DNA of 64,000 bases from positions 213,392,948 through 213,456,947 of the forward strand of contig NC_134082.1 in NCBI RefSeq assembly GCF_000715075.1, read 5' to 3'. Positions 1 through 11,067 of this stretch are shown here, in pieces. Made by a program: the position numbers and the translations under genes. Every line of letters begins with the position of its first letter. Position 1 is the first letter of the stretch. A model generated the notes under the pieces. It saw nothing but the letters and a program-made list of their open reading frames with translations, made no database searches and had not been told where the DNA came from. This DNA is from Nicotiana tabacum (lineage: Eukaryota; Streptophyta; Magnoliopsida; Solanales; Solanaceae).

Positions 1-1225
1 TTGATATGCGAAAAGTGACAAGTAAAATGATTTTTTTTAGAATAGTTGATAACTAAGAGCCTGTTTGGCCATAATTTTTTTTACTTTTTTCGAAATAAAT
101 ATTTGGCCATAAATTTTTTAATTTTCACTTGAAAATGAATTTAAAAATTTTTCAAAATAAATTTAAAAACTCCAAAAAGTTGTTTTCCAAAATTTTTCCT
201 CAGATCACTCATAAAAAATTTACCCTAAAGACGGATAATGTGGCGTTATGTATCCTAATACAAAGAGAGACTAGTAAGTAAGAAAGCTATAGAGCAGTAA
301 AATACTCAAATTCTAACTTCAAGAAACGATATATGTTAAATAAAAATAATAATTTAGGTATATATATTTTATATAAAATATTAAATGTTTCATTTTTATT
401 TTTATTTTTCACTATATATATTGTTTAAAATTTGAAACCAAACGAAGAAACCTAAAATTTTAATTTCTCAATCCGACCAAACCGAAAAACCAATCTAAAT
501 TAAAACTTTAGTTTGATTCGGTTCGATTTTTCGGTTTAATCGGAATAATGCATACCTCTAGCAGATATACAATATTAAATCGATTTGATTATTGTTCGAA
601 GTTTTAATAGCTAAATTTCGATATACAATATTTTACAAATAATATAGAGAGAGTTTTATAATTTGTATCTTGCAGTCAGTTGAATCTCCTTCGCAAAAAT
701 ATTTTATTGCACAATAGGGTAAAATATAATTTGTGTATCCTTCGTCAAAGAACTCAAATACTAGGTGTGACATTTTTAATTTTTTGGAATTTTCTTATTA
801 TGATTCCTTGCTCCACCATTAATGTGTCCAGTTCCTCATCATTTTCCTTGTTCTTTTTACTGTTCTTTAATCAATAAGAACCAACCATTTTTTTGTGGTT
901 TTCTTTTGAAAAAGAAAACAGTAAGCACATTTTAGTTGGCTAGGCGCAACCTCACGATAACGTGCAAATTAAAAAGCAGTTGATGGATTTAAAATTTCAA
1001 ACGAAAAAGATGGAACATTAGCATAGACCAGAACTTGAGGTAAAAAACTAAAAATTTCCCCAAAAGTTCACGCCATTGAAATTAAAATTAATTAGAGAGA
1101 GAATATGGTAGTTAGATACTTTCGATTTTGCGCGTTCGAATTGTGTGTGTTAAGTGGCTAAATCTTACGCATATTTTACACGAATAGAACACATATTTTT
1201 TTTATTATTTATGACAAGAAAATAT
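1..1225. other. AT-rich intergenic DNA with repeat ends
   Basis: No gene is recognisable. Around 58-190 the sequence opens with GAGCCTGTTTGGCCA after a TAA, which looks like one end of a Tourist/Harbinger-type MITE; its partner end is not visible. Around 465-560 there is a run of CCAAACCGAA/TTCGGTTCG motifs ending ATGCATACCTCTA. It resembles the terminal parts of the larger repeat at 31600-35796. The rest is AT-rich filler. Confidence 0.4.
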
Positions 1226-1227
1226 TA

Positions 1228-1495
1228 CTCCCTCCGTTTCAAATTTAAATGAGATAGTTTGACTCGGCATGGAGTTTAAGAAAAAAAAACTTTTGAAATT
1301 TGTGGTCTTAACAACTTAATGGGTAAAAATTTTGTGGGGTCATAATATTTATGCGGTTATAAAAACTTCTCATTAAGGGTAAATTAGGTAAAATGAAGAG
1401 TTAAAATTAAATTATTTCCAAATTTTAGAAATATGTCATTTATTTTGGAACAGATTAAATAGAAAAATATGTCATCTAATTTGAAACGAAGGGAG
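1228..1495. mobile_element. Stowaway-type MITE
   Basis: A 268-bp segment with terminal inverted repeats CTCCCTCCGTTTCAAATT on the left and the reverse complement of CTCCCTTCGTTTCAAATT on the right. It is flanked by TA on both sides (1226-1227 and 1496-1497). TIRs beginning CTCCCTCCGT with a TA target duplication are the hallmark of Stowaway elements of the Tc1/mariner superfamily. It has no coding capacity. Confidence 0.85.
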
Positions 1496-1742
1496 TACAA
1501 GAAAGAGAAAGAAAACTTCGAGGAAATTTCAAATAAGTAGTTTGGCTTGCACCTATCCTTTTGACTTGCACGTATCCATTGAATTATTTCATTGATATGT
1601 ATTATATCCATTCTATTGTTATGTATTGAGTCTCCCTTACATTTTTCATTTGAAAATGTAAACTTTAAATTCGTTTGTGTTTCTTTTAAGTTTTCCAATA
1701 CTACATTTTGAAGTAAGTGTAATTAGAAAACTTTGTTTACTA

Positions 1743-1989
1743 CTTCTTTCCGTCCATTTTAAGTGATTTTTTGGCTTTTTATATATATTAAAAAAAATTA
1801 TACTTTAACATTAATTAAAAATATAATTGACCATATTAATCTTAATTTGTTCATTAAAAAATACAACAAAAATTCCTAGACTCTTTACTCGAAAGACAAT
1901 TTTGGCAAAAAAGAAGATATTTGAAAAAATTAAATATTATGGACCACAAAGAAAAGACCAAAAAATCACTTAAAATAGACAAGAGGGAA
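1743..1989. mobile_element. Stowaway-like MITE, diverged
   Basis: The ends form an inverted repeat: CCGTCCATTTTAAGTG near 1751 and its imperfect complement (CACTTAAAATAGAC) near 1968-1981, followed by a degenerate GAGGGAATA end. The interior is AT-rich and non-coding. The exact terminal bases are uncertain because the left end has decayed. Confidence 0.6.
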
Positions 1990-2283
1990 TACTAACCAAC
2001 ATTATAAAGAGTAGTTACAAAACTATTACAGCTAAGCACACACCTTTTTTTCTAAAAGAAACTACAAATAATTTCTCCAAAAGAATGTTCAAACGACCAA
2101 ATCAACCTTCAGATTTTTTGTTAATTAACTGGTCAAGAACAGTTGTCTCTAAATTCTTTTTCTCTCTTAATCTCCACGCCGTTAACACAACGTAATATAT
2201 TAATGTCCATGTTGTGCCTGATGCTGAAAATAATACTCATATTACAAAGAAATCTTGCAGCAACATCGACAGCTGTGAGCTTA

Positions 2284-2501
2284 AAACAACAACAACAACA
2301 ACCCAGTATAATTTCACTTAGTGGGGTCTGGGGAGGGTAGTGTGTACGCAGACCTTACCCCTACCTTAGGGTAGAGAGACTGTTTTCAAATAGACCCCGG
2401 CATCCTTCCCTCCAAGAACTTCCCACCTTGCTCTTGGGGAGACTCGAACTCACAATCTCTCGGTTGGAAGTGGGGGTTGCTTACCATCAGAGCAACCCCT
2501 C
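2284..2501 (-). mobile_element. TS-type SINE, near full length
   Basis: Read on the minus strand, the element starts GAGGGGTTGCTCTGATGG (a tRNA-like A-box region). It then carries the B-box-like GAGTTCGAGTCTC, a middle region with GGTAAGGTCTGCGTACACAC, and a (TTG)n tail seen as (AAC)n at 2286-2302. This layout matches the TS SINE family described from tobacco. A second copy in the opposite orientation lies at 15426-15646. Confidence 0.85.
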
Positions 2502-2504
2502 TTG

Positions 2505-3582
2505 TCAATTCCATAAAATTCTAAGACCTTAAACGGGGTTTTTTTTAATTAAATTTTTTTATTCTATATTATATTAGAAGGCGATATATTTAAATACTAG
2601 AAAAGGTAAATTATCCTATTCAGAAATGGAAACGGGAAAGAGATAACTTAAGCGCATTGATTGATAGAATGTAAATTAATTTGGTGTTGGTGCATGGATT
2701 CTTCACATGGCTATAGAATTTTGCCTTAAAAATTAGAGTCAATCATTCAATAATTATGCCATTCTTGCCTATTGATAAGTACGAAGAGGTAATCATAACA
2801 TTTTACGTGGCCATAAGGGTGGTCGTAGAGTATGAGTTGGGGGTAGAGATAAAAGTGTCATCACAAGAATAATTTATGTAACAATACAATTTTAATCCAA
2901 TAAATATTACATAGTTTCTATTTTTTAAGTTTATGCACTTTTATGAAAAAAATAGTAATTTTAATTATAATAGTATTTGTTAAATATTTATCTTTTTTAA
3001 ATGTCTCACTTGATCAATACTTAACTAAATTTAATAATGAAAAAAATAAAAAGGTAACCAATATTTTTATTTTATTTTTTATACAATTAAATAAATAAAT
3101 TTAAAATGATATAGTTTTGACTTTTGAATAGTCACTGTTGTTTGCCGTGGCTCTTATATTCTTAGGAAAACTCAAATTCAAGAAAGAAACAGTTTCTTAC
3201 TTATTGCAAATAATGATTTCAACTACAGTTCATGTCAAAGCAGAACTAATTGGACTGAGAGAGAATTCAAACACGGAGCTTTAGGCCCTACTCGAATTGA
3301 ACAATTTCTCCCCACTATCTTTTTAATTATTCTTTTTGGACTCATTTATTTTTATTGAATTATGATTATAATATCTTACCATAAGTACAATCATCTATTT
3401 TTATTGAATATGGGCAGTAATTGGTTAATAAAAATTATTTTATTATTTTCATATCAAATCATTCTTTATTTTGTTTTATTTCACTTTATGAAAAAAATAC
3501 TCCTCCCTCAAAAACTTCTCGATTTAACCCGTCGCACAGAGCTTGACTAGTGCATTTTATATTTTCTGTGTGGTTTGCAAGC
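2505..3582. other. Intergenic DNA, nothing recognised
   Basis: AT-rich sequence with short A/T runs. The open frames near 3362-3550 are short and low-complexity. No gene, RNA or convincing transposon end was seen. Confidence 0.4.
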
Positions 3583-3584
3583 TA

Positions 3585-3802
3585 CTCCCTCCGTTTCAAT
3601 TTATGTGAACTTATTTTCTTTTTAATCCGTGCCAAAAAGAATGACCTCTTTCCCTATTTGGAAATAATTTACCTTTATGCAATGATTTATAGCCACATAA
3701 AATATATGTGCTTCATTTTACACCACAAGTTCAAAAGTATTCTCTCTTTTCTTAAACTCCGTGCCCAGTCAAATGGGTTCACATAAATTGAAACGGAGGG
3801 AG
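3585..3802. mobile_element. Stowaway-type MITE
   Basis: A 218-bp element with near-perfect TIRs (CTCCCTCCGTTTCAATTTAT at the left and the reverse complement at the right) and TA target duplications at 3583-3584 and 3803-3804. It lies about 470 bp upstream of the ATG of the gene at 4276 and could affect its promoter, though nothing in the sequence shows this. Confidence 0.9.
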
Positions 3803-4275
3803 TATTACATAATAATGGGTTTACCCAGTGCGCATTCATCTGAATAACAGAAACCGTGACAAATGCTATAACGAATGTGGGTTTTCCTGGGATTCCAAAA
3901 AAATAAAAATAAAATGTGTATATATATTCATTGGGAACACGTTATGAACTCGTAAGAAAAGCCAAATCTAATTAAATTATTTATTTGCAATAATACAAAC
4001 CTTTTGAGTAGGACCCACACTTATGAGTCCTCCTATTACAAATTACGAGAACTTGATAATCAAAGCCCCCACAATTGGCATATGATATTTTGCTCTTTCA
4101 ACAATTGTCAAAGCGTAACGCTAAGGCACCACACCACACCACACCACGCCCTTTGCTCTTCTCTCCCCCATTTGTCCCTTCTAATTCTCTCACTTTTACT
4201 TCACTCTCTGTATTTTTTTTTCCTTCTCAGGAAAAGTATTCGGTGATGAATTAAAGGGTGTTTGGTGTTAGCAAA

Positions 4276-7115
4276 ATGGGTTCGTGTGCTTCAGTGCATA
4301 AAGATCCAAAATCAGCGATGAAGCTCCGTCTTGTTTTTGCCTCTAAAAATGATAAGCTTGTTAGTCCATCGCCGCTCAAAGATAAACCCCTTGAGAATGG
4401 TGATATCAAACTCCCTGATCCTCAACTCAAACCTCAACGTTCGCCAGTTGTGGCAGTAACCAGTTTTAGCGACTATGGTACGATCTTCTTGCTTTAACCT
4501 TTCGTTTTTTGTTGCAATTATTTTTGGGCTTTTTTTGGTGGTGTATGCGCGGTCTTCTATTTTAAGCATGTTCTGTTTTTTGACGTTGATTCACTTTCTG
4601 TTAACCTCTTTTTGTGGGTTTTCTGTGGGAAAAAAAAAAGTGGGGATACTGCTTCTTTTCCTGTTAAGCTCAACAATTTGTTCAAGTTTTAAGTTTTCAG
4701 TAAGTCTGGTGTTATGCTAGTTTCTTAAGTTTGTTATATAATTGTTAGGCTGGTTTTTCTGTGTTTGAGAAAATTATAGAGGTGTTCTATTTAATCTGAT
4801 TCAGCCTTGCGCGTAAGCCCTGAAGTGAGGCTCAAAACATGTTGAGCTCTTTGCCTCGTTTTGCGGACGCTTCATTGTCACATCAAGGCTCTAAAGCACA
4901 TCAAGGCTCTAAAGCATATATTTCCTTGCCAATGCGTGTAATTTTGACAAGGCGACACTAAACAATTGTTATTTCATTTTATCATTATATTTTTCATTTA
5001 TTCATGCTTATAATTATTGGTCTTGGACTATATATACATATTTTTACATTTACTTCAGTTGCGCGTTTTTTCATTAATGCCCACGCTTTATTTGTGGGTT
5101 GTTGTTAAAGCCCCGACCTTAGAGCTTTTTTGAGCTTTTCACCGTTGATAACACCGATCTAATTGACATGATGCTCATGATTATGTTTCAAATTAGTCGC
5201 TAATGAAACCGAGATTTTACTGTTTTCATAAAAAAGCAGTTAAAGTTTGTGGCTTTAAAATTACAATTTTAATAAGTTATGTATGTTTTTCCCTTTTTCT
5301 TTTGTTATTAGCTGTCCATTTTTTTTTTTTTTGCAATTAGGAAAGATTGACTAACGAGTTATTGTTAAAATTTTGTGCAATACCAAAATTCTTTTATTGA
5401 TGGGGCCATCTGCAGCACATGTAGTCATGACACTGCTACTATTTTTTATTTTGCTGGAGACAACCTCTCGTAGAACAACTTAAAAACCTCACCTAACTAA
5501 TTTAAGGAAAACAAAAACATCCTGTAACTTAATATGAATAATTCAATTGCAGAGTATTCTTTATACTTGATGAAGATGGGGTTGTCGTCAATTTAAAAAA
5601 ACAGGTACAGGAACAATGAGTTGCACGTCTGATTTCATCATTGTGCTAACCTCACTGTTGAGATTAACATGTCAAATTGTGTTTATTTCAGAGACTTTTT
5701 CTTGTTTAGTAGCTGAAGGATAGTCCTCTAAATATTAGTTGCATATTGCCAGTGGCCTTACATGTAATTCCCTTCTAGTCATGCGAGTTTATTATCTTAG
5801 TTGGGGTCCTACGTTGACTATTTTCAAGCATCCCAATGCATCGCCTTGTGTTTTTGAATACTTGTCTGATACGAACACTCTCTACTATAAACAAGTTTTG
5901 ATTTTGTCTATCAAATTTTTGTGCAATTTTTCAGTGAAGATGTAATGCCTACTAGTTTGCTAACAGAAGTTCCTAGCTAATTCTGGTTTCTTATTTGTTT
6001 GAAATGGATGGATTTGTTTTGAATGTGATGTTTTGGGATCGTGGTGGAATATTGAATGATGAAAGGACATCGTCTGCACTTTCTTTCAATTTTCTTCTTT
6101 TGTTTCTCTAGTATCCTCGAACTGATTACCTGAAACAGAGCGCTTCTAGCTAAGCTTTTAAAATATCTATATGCGAGGGGTGTTTATAGATATATAACGA
6201 TCATGTTATTGTGCGTTTTCACTATAATTTGTAACCTCTTGATATATTTTATCTCATCTGATAGCCGGCATTCCTTCGTTTTAGGTAGCAAGGAGGAGGC
6301 TTTCTTTGATTCCCAAGCTTGGTTGGAGTCAGATTGCGACGACGATTTCTTTAGTGTGAAGGGAGGTAAGATGAACCTTCAATACCTGATGATTTTCCAT
6401 TTTCTGCTTCCATTTTTTTTCTCTGTGTTTTTAAATTCGTAAACTAGAAAAAGCCCCATTATGCATTGCGTTGAAGTTAAATAGCTAGTAATGACTGAAA
6501 GTACATGAGTTTTTGTTATAAGGAAAGTGCAACACCAAGTAAATAGTTATTGTTAAGATAGCAACATGCTTCTCAGTACGAATTGGAATCTCAGCACCAA
6601 AGAGATTGTTCTTGTTGCGTGGCAGCCACTTCCTATCTGCGCTTGTCATCATTTTCTGATCTTGTCGTCTTTCTCTTGACTTAAATGCAGATTTTACACC
6701 ATCACTTGGAAACACTCCTTCACGTGGAAATACGCCTGTGCATCGAGGTGTTTTGGCTGGTAATAGAACCCCTTTTGTAGAAAGACCTCCTGCTTCTTTA
6801 CCGCAATCTTCTCCAAAACATAAGAGGAAGAATCTACTTGAGCTTTTCAAAGAAAGCTCAAGAAACCGGAATCCCAATGAACAATACGCTGAAGGCAACC
6901 AAAATGGACTCGCTGCTGATCTACAGCTACCACCCAAATCCACATCTAGCACACCTTATGCCCCAGTGTCTAGTGGCAAGAGAACCCCCAATGGAGAGCT
7001 AAAAACTGAGGCCAACTCACCGAGGTCAGCACAATGTTGTCTTCCCAGGTTGCGAAGTGGCAGCTTTAGGGAAAGGAGGAAGAGTATGAGTCCCCCTGCA
7101 CATAGCGTCAGCTAA
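4276..7115 (+). CDS. Acylated small plant-specific protein, At3g27210-like
   Basis: Three exons: 4276-4477, 6285-6365, 6691-7115 (708 nt, 235 residues plus stop). All junctions are GT-AG and keep frame. The ATG at 4276 is preferred over one 18 nt upstream because it gives MGSCASVHK, a classic N-myristoylation start (Gly2) with a palmitoylatable Cys4. That predicts plasma-membrane attachment. An acidic stretch (SDCDDDFF) crosses into exon 3. The remainder is Pro/Ser/Asn-rich and probably disordered, with short repeated TPSLGNTPSRGNTP-type motifs, a basic KHKRKN patch and a basic RERRKS near the C-terminus. I recognise the family as the uncharacterised Arabidopsis protein At3g27210; no biochemical function is known to me. 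The leader is CT-rich (4140-4230). Intron 1 is 1.8 kb and holds a decayed repeat at about 4795-5170. Confidence 0.85.
4795..5170. repeat. Decayed hAT-like repeat in intron 1
   Basis: Contains GC-rich words such as GCGCGTAAGCCCTGAAGTGAGG and a short direct duplication of CATCAAGGCTCTAAAGCA near 4882-4917. The wording resembles the GCGCGGCTTAAGTGAGGTG part of the hAT element at 40329-40936. Ends and target duplications are not visible, so the assignment is weak. Confidence 0.3.
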
Positions 7116-7599
7116 TAACTACAATCTGGCTCTCATAAGTTCTCTATGTATGTATGTGCATGTGCATCAGGAATTCTGAACATTTTGACTTTTGAGATGT
7201 GCAATTTGACCATCAGTGATCAACCAAACTTGAAGTCCATGAGATCAGGTGTGCATTGACACAAACATATATTGCTACTATATGTAAGTACTGTATAAAG
7301 CTATAGAGAACAGCTTTGTTAATTAATTAACCTGGGCGTTGTCCTTATACGTATATGTTTTCCAGTCCTCTGTTCTCTGATTGACATTTCTCATTTGCTG
7401 CTACTGGAGAAGGCAATTCTTGCTGCCATGGGACTGGAGGTGGGACGTGACCTGTTGAAATGTACCATTCCATTTGAAACTACCTATTTAAACTATGCCA
7501 TGTTTCTCCTCTTTTGTGTGTTTTGTGGGTGGGGGTGGAGTGGTCCATGGTTCATGAAAACATGCCCGAAAGAATTTCTTACCTAATCGCCTTACTTAA
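7116..7599 (+). other. 3' untranslated and downstream region
   Basis: Follows the stop codon of the gene ending at 7115. The sequence is less AT-rich than the intergenic DNA, and I saw no second gene. The 3' UTR probably ends somewhere in this stretch; no unambiguous polyadenylation signal can be chosen by eye. Confidence 0.4.
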
Positions 7600-7900
7600 A
7601 AATAGCACGGGCTAGCCAGTTTTCGGACTGATAATTGACAAATAGCCAGCATTTGCAAAGTCATTGAAAAATAGTTACTATTGTGCTGCAACACAGAAAG
7701 TTCCCGTATAATATACTGGAAATTGGTGACCTATGTATGAACTTTCAGCATAATATACTAGAGAATGGGGCACTTGTGTATGAACTTTTAACATTATACT
7801 GGATCAGTATATTATGCTGGAAGTTCACATGTAAAAAATTTGAACTCCAGTATATTATGTTGGAATATATAACGGATTCCATGTATTATGGCTCCTGGTA
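7600..7900. repeat. Dispersed repeat with AGTATATTATGCTGGAAGTT motifs
   Basis: Words such as AAATAGCCAGCATTTGCAAA, AGTCATTGAAAAATAG and TATTATGCTGGAAGTTCA recur, inverted, at 14480-14930 inside the lipase gene. The two blocks are the same repeat family in opposite orientation. There is no coding capacity and I did not find target duplications. Confidence 0.6.
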
Positions 7901-9500
7901 CGATTGCTTTGACGTATGGACGGACATTTGCCGATTGCAACATAATCCTAACTCCGTTTCCTTTTTCTTTCTTGTTATTATATTTTTTGTTCCATCTAAT
8001 AAAAAAGTTCAGCAAGCAGTGGTATTAAAACATCCAACTTCATTTTTGCAAGCTTACTTAGTAGCTATTACAATTTGATAAATAAATAATTTGGTCTTTC
8101 TTTATTTTAAGTAGCACATACGATTACTTAGTATATTAAGCTTCCCAGATCTAATTTTTGTGTCTGTATGAAGACCTACCATTGTTGAGCTTGAAGCTCG
8201 TAAATTTAAAATTTTATTTTGAACATTTATTGTTTGATTCGAAGTGGGTGCTATGAAATATTGTTTATAGTACCATCGAGTAAGCTTTACATATCTGAAT
8301 TTTTGTATGTATTTGAATATCCACCATTGTTGGGCTTGAAGCTCTTGAATTTAAAATATAGTTTTTATTTTGAAGTTTTCTTGTTTGATCCAAAGTAAGT
8401 GTTATTAAATATTGCTTATAGTACCTTCTGGAAGTTCATACTGAAATTTGATCGCATCTAGAGCTGATTTGAGGTGATTGAGATCAAATTTTTCTGCTTA
8501 AAATCGAAGAACACAGTTACCCAACAATATAGCGCTACGGTATATAATATATTATAGGAATATATAGCTATATTGCAACAATATACTGTTATAGTATACA
8601 ATATACTATAATAGTATACTATAATAATATGCAATATATTGCAACAATATGATGTAATAGTGTATAATATTAATATACTAATAGTAGTATACTTCGACTG
8701 CTATTTATTGAATCATCTAGGTAATATTGTGCAAAGCTAAGTCATGATTGTAGTAACATTATATTGTTATAGTATACAATATAATATAACATTATACCGG
8801 TAATAAATAAGTCATTTTTAATTTTAAAAATTTTTCCAACTGGGTCCTTGCAAATATTTTCTTAAATGAATTTTTTTGGAATTCCATGAAAATAATATTC
8901 ATTATATAAGAAGAAGGTGTCGGAAGACATAAAATAGTAATATACCTATTTGGTATATTTATATACAGTTTTGGTATATATTGTGACAAGTATTTTATAA
9001 TAACATTAAATACTAATATGTCATTTTATTATACTAATGTATCATTTTATTATAGTGATATATAATTTTGGATCCTATGTGCTAGAAATATCTACAGTAA
9101 TACATATATTTTAAATAAAAAGAAAAAAATGAAAGAAAAAAAGAAATAAGATATACTATATAGATTATTTTTTTGATAATTGATATGGAGAAAAATAAAA
9201 ATATGAAACAAAGAAGGTGAAAAAAAATACTCTATCAGTTATTTTTGTAATTATATAACAAAGGGAGAAAAAATAAAGAAAAAAGGATCAAAAGAGTGCC
9301 GATCATCAATAAGCAATCTATGATCTATGGAATAGCTAGACCGGGTAAATACATTTAATTAGTCGTTTATTTGTATAATAATAGGCAATTGATGCTAAGT
9401 TATTGTGCAAAGCTCCAACTGAAAAAAGAAAAAAAAAAAAAAAGTCATGCAGATAACATAACAAAAATGTCCTGTCTTAAACCATTTTTTGTTAGTCTTC
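7901..9500. other. Very AT-rich repeat-like intergenic DNA
   Basis: At about 8175-8435 a segment beginning ACCATTGTTGAGCTTGAAGC is duplicated with moderate divergence roughly 145 bp downstream. From 8530 to 9070 the sequence is dominated by TATA/ATATTGC runs (ATAGTATACAATATACTAT and variants). This may all belong to the same old element as 7600-7900. No gene was seen. Confidence 0.4.
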
Positions 9501-9523
9501 TAGTAATTTACATAAATGCAAAG

Positions 9524-9603
9524 TAAGACTACGTACAATAGACCCTTGTGGTCCGGTCCTTCTTCGGACCCCGTATATAGCTGGAGCTTAGTGCACCGGG
9601 CTA
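9524..9603 (+). mobile_element. Au SINE, 5'-truncated
   Basis: The stretch with ACAATAGACCCTTGTGGTCC, the CGGACCCCG block and GAGCTTAGTGCACCGGGCT is the 3' half of an Au SINE, matching the complete copy at 16536-16710 in the other orientation. The tRNA-like 5' half is missing. A 35-bp direct duplication beginning GGCTAGCATAATCCAATTTC follows immediately at 9599 and again near 9672. Confidence 0.7.
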
Positions 9604-9924
9604 GCATAATCCAATTTCAACTGAAAAAATGCCCTTTTCTAGTAATTTACAGAAACACGTGCGAGTCGTTTGGCTAGCATAATCCAATTTCAACTGAAAA
9701 AATGCCGAATTAGTTGATGACCTTAGATGATTGGAAGAGAATGTTAACAAATAGAAAATGCCATGCCTGGTATTTGTGTGTAATTAGCGAGAAGAATCAG
9801 AAGATATTTAATCTACTATCATTATAGATAAAAGATGGATCAGTTCAAGGACTAACTACGTAGAACTAGTCAAAGCTATAAGATCACAAAATCACGTTTA
9901 ACGGTTATTACAAAATGAGATGAC

Positions 9925-10352
9925 ATATTCATACTCGTTCTGCTGAACTTGGGCTCTGATACCTGTTGTTGGACTAAACTAGTCCAATTACACTCTTAAC
10001 ATGACGTGATATTGTTCGCTCCCAAAAAGTCTCACGCCATTAAAAGATCCCTACACCTTATATGTAGACTCCCAATTATGACAACCGAAGCCCGCAACCA
10101 GCTTCTTGTTGTGTGCATGTCGCCCCACACTATCACTCTGCCATCTTCATACTCGTCCTGTTGAACCTGGGCTCTGATACCAGTTGTTGGACTAAACTAG
10201 CCAAAAATACTCTTAACATGGTGTGATATTGTCCGCTTGTGGCCAAACCCGCATGATTTTCCTTAAAAGGTCTCACATCATTAAGAGATCCCTTCACCTT
10301 ATATGTAGACTCCCAATCTTTTTAGTGTGGGACTTTATTCGCACACCCAACA
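9925..10352 (-). mobile_element. Short-LTR retroelement fragment with repeated primer-binding site
   Basis: Read on the minus strand, a 168-bp LTR (10352 to 10185) starts TGTTGGGTGTGCGAATAAAG and ends TTTAGTCCAACA. After two bases it is followed by TGGTATCAGAGCCCAGG, the standard primer-binding site for initiator tRNA-Met. About 90 bp further along lies a second, truncated LTR copy (about 10079 to 9967) followed by another primer-binding site and the same downstream words. The short LTRs and very short interior suggest a TRIM-like element that was tandemly duplicated and then decayed. Confidence 0.6.
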
Positions 10353-11010
10353 TACGTGCATATTTTAAACAAGTAGAAAACCTTACAAGTTGCAATAAGT
10401 ATATCAGCCTTGAGATTTAGCTGGATTTGCGCACATATCTAAACATCAACAAATAAATATAATCTGCCCATTGTGTAGTCCTATATATATGGCGTTATAC
10501 AAGGAGCCAAGTGGAAAACTAACATGTGTAACAACACAGGCCCCATATTCAAATTCCGCCAACTGTAAACCCAATTAATCTCTACATAAATTGAGTAAAT
10601 TACACTAGTGAAAGTAGTTCGATTCAAAATTGTTAACAGTAATTCGTTGAGTTTCAACATCAAGAAAGCACCCCATTCCTGACTGACGTTCTACATTACT
10701 TAGCCTGCATGTTAATACTGATCAGTTACGTTGATCAAAAAAGGAGATAAGCAACCCATAAAAAATCCAAAATTTGGTGGGCTCCAACATCCATCCCCTC
10801 CAAATTCTCAGTTCCCACTAGAAACTGGTAATAGAACTAGCGGGAGAAAAGCTAAGTGACAAATTCTCCACACCTTTTCGAAAATCAAGAAATCAGAAAC
10901 AAGATTGTCCAGTTAGTCAGTTGACGAATCGAGCGAACAAAGAAGAAATCGTTTTCCCACGTACCAATTCCCAGTTTTTGGCGCATTGCTAATTGCTCTG
11001 TTTCTTTCCG
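10353..11010. other. Upstream region of the lipase gene
   Basis: No gene or clear transposon was found. The sequence becomes less AT-rich from about 10730 toward the lipase start and probably contains its promoter. Confidence 0.4.
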
Positions 11011-11012
11011 TC

Positions 11013-11019
11013 TATAAAT
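11013..11019 (+). promoter_or_regulatory. Candidate TATA box of the lipase gene
   Basis: TATAAAT lies 49 bp before the ATG at 11068, in a locally less AT-rich stretch. If used, transcription would start about 25-30 bp downstream and the 5' leader would be short. Evidence is positional only. Confidence 0.45.
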
Positions 11020-11067
11020 TATTCTTCTTACTTTCAAAGCATCCCAATTTCACACACTTATAGTAAA

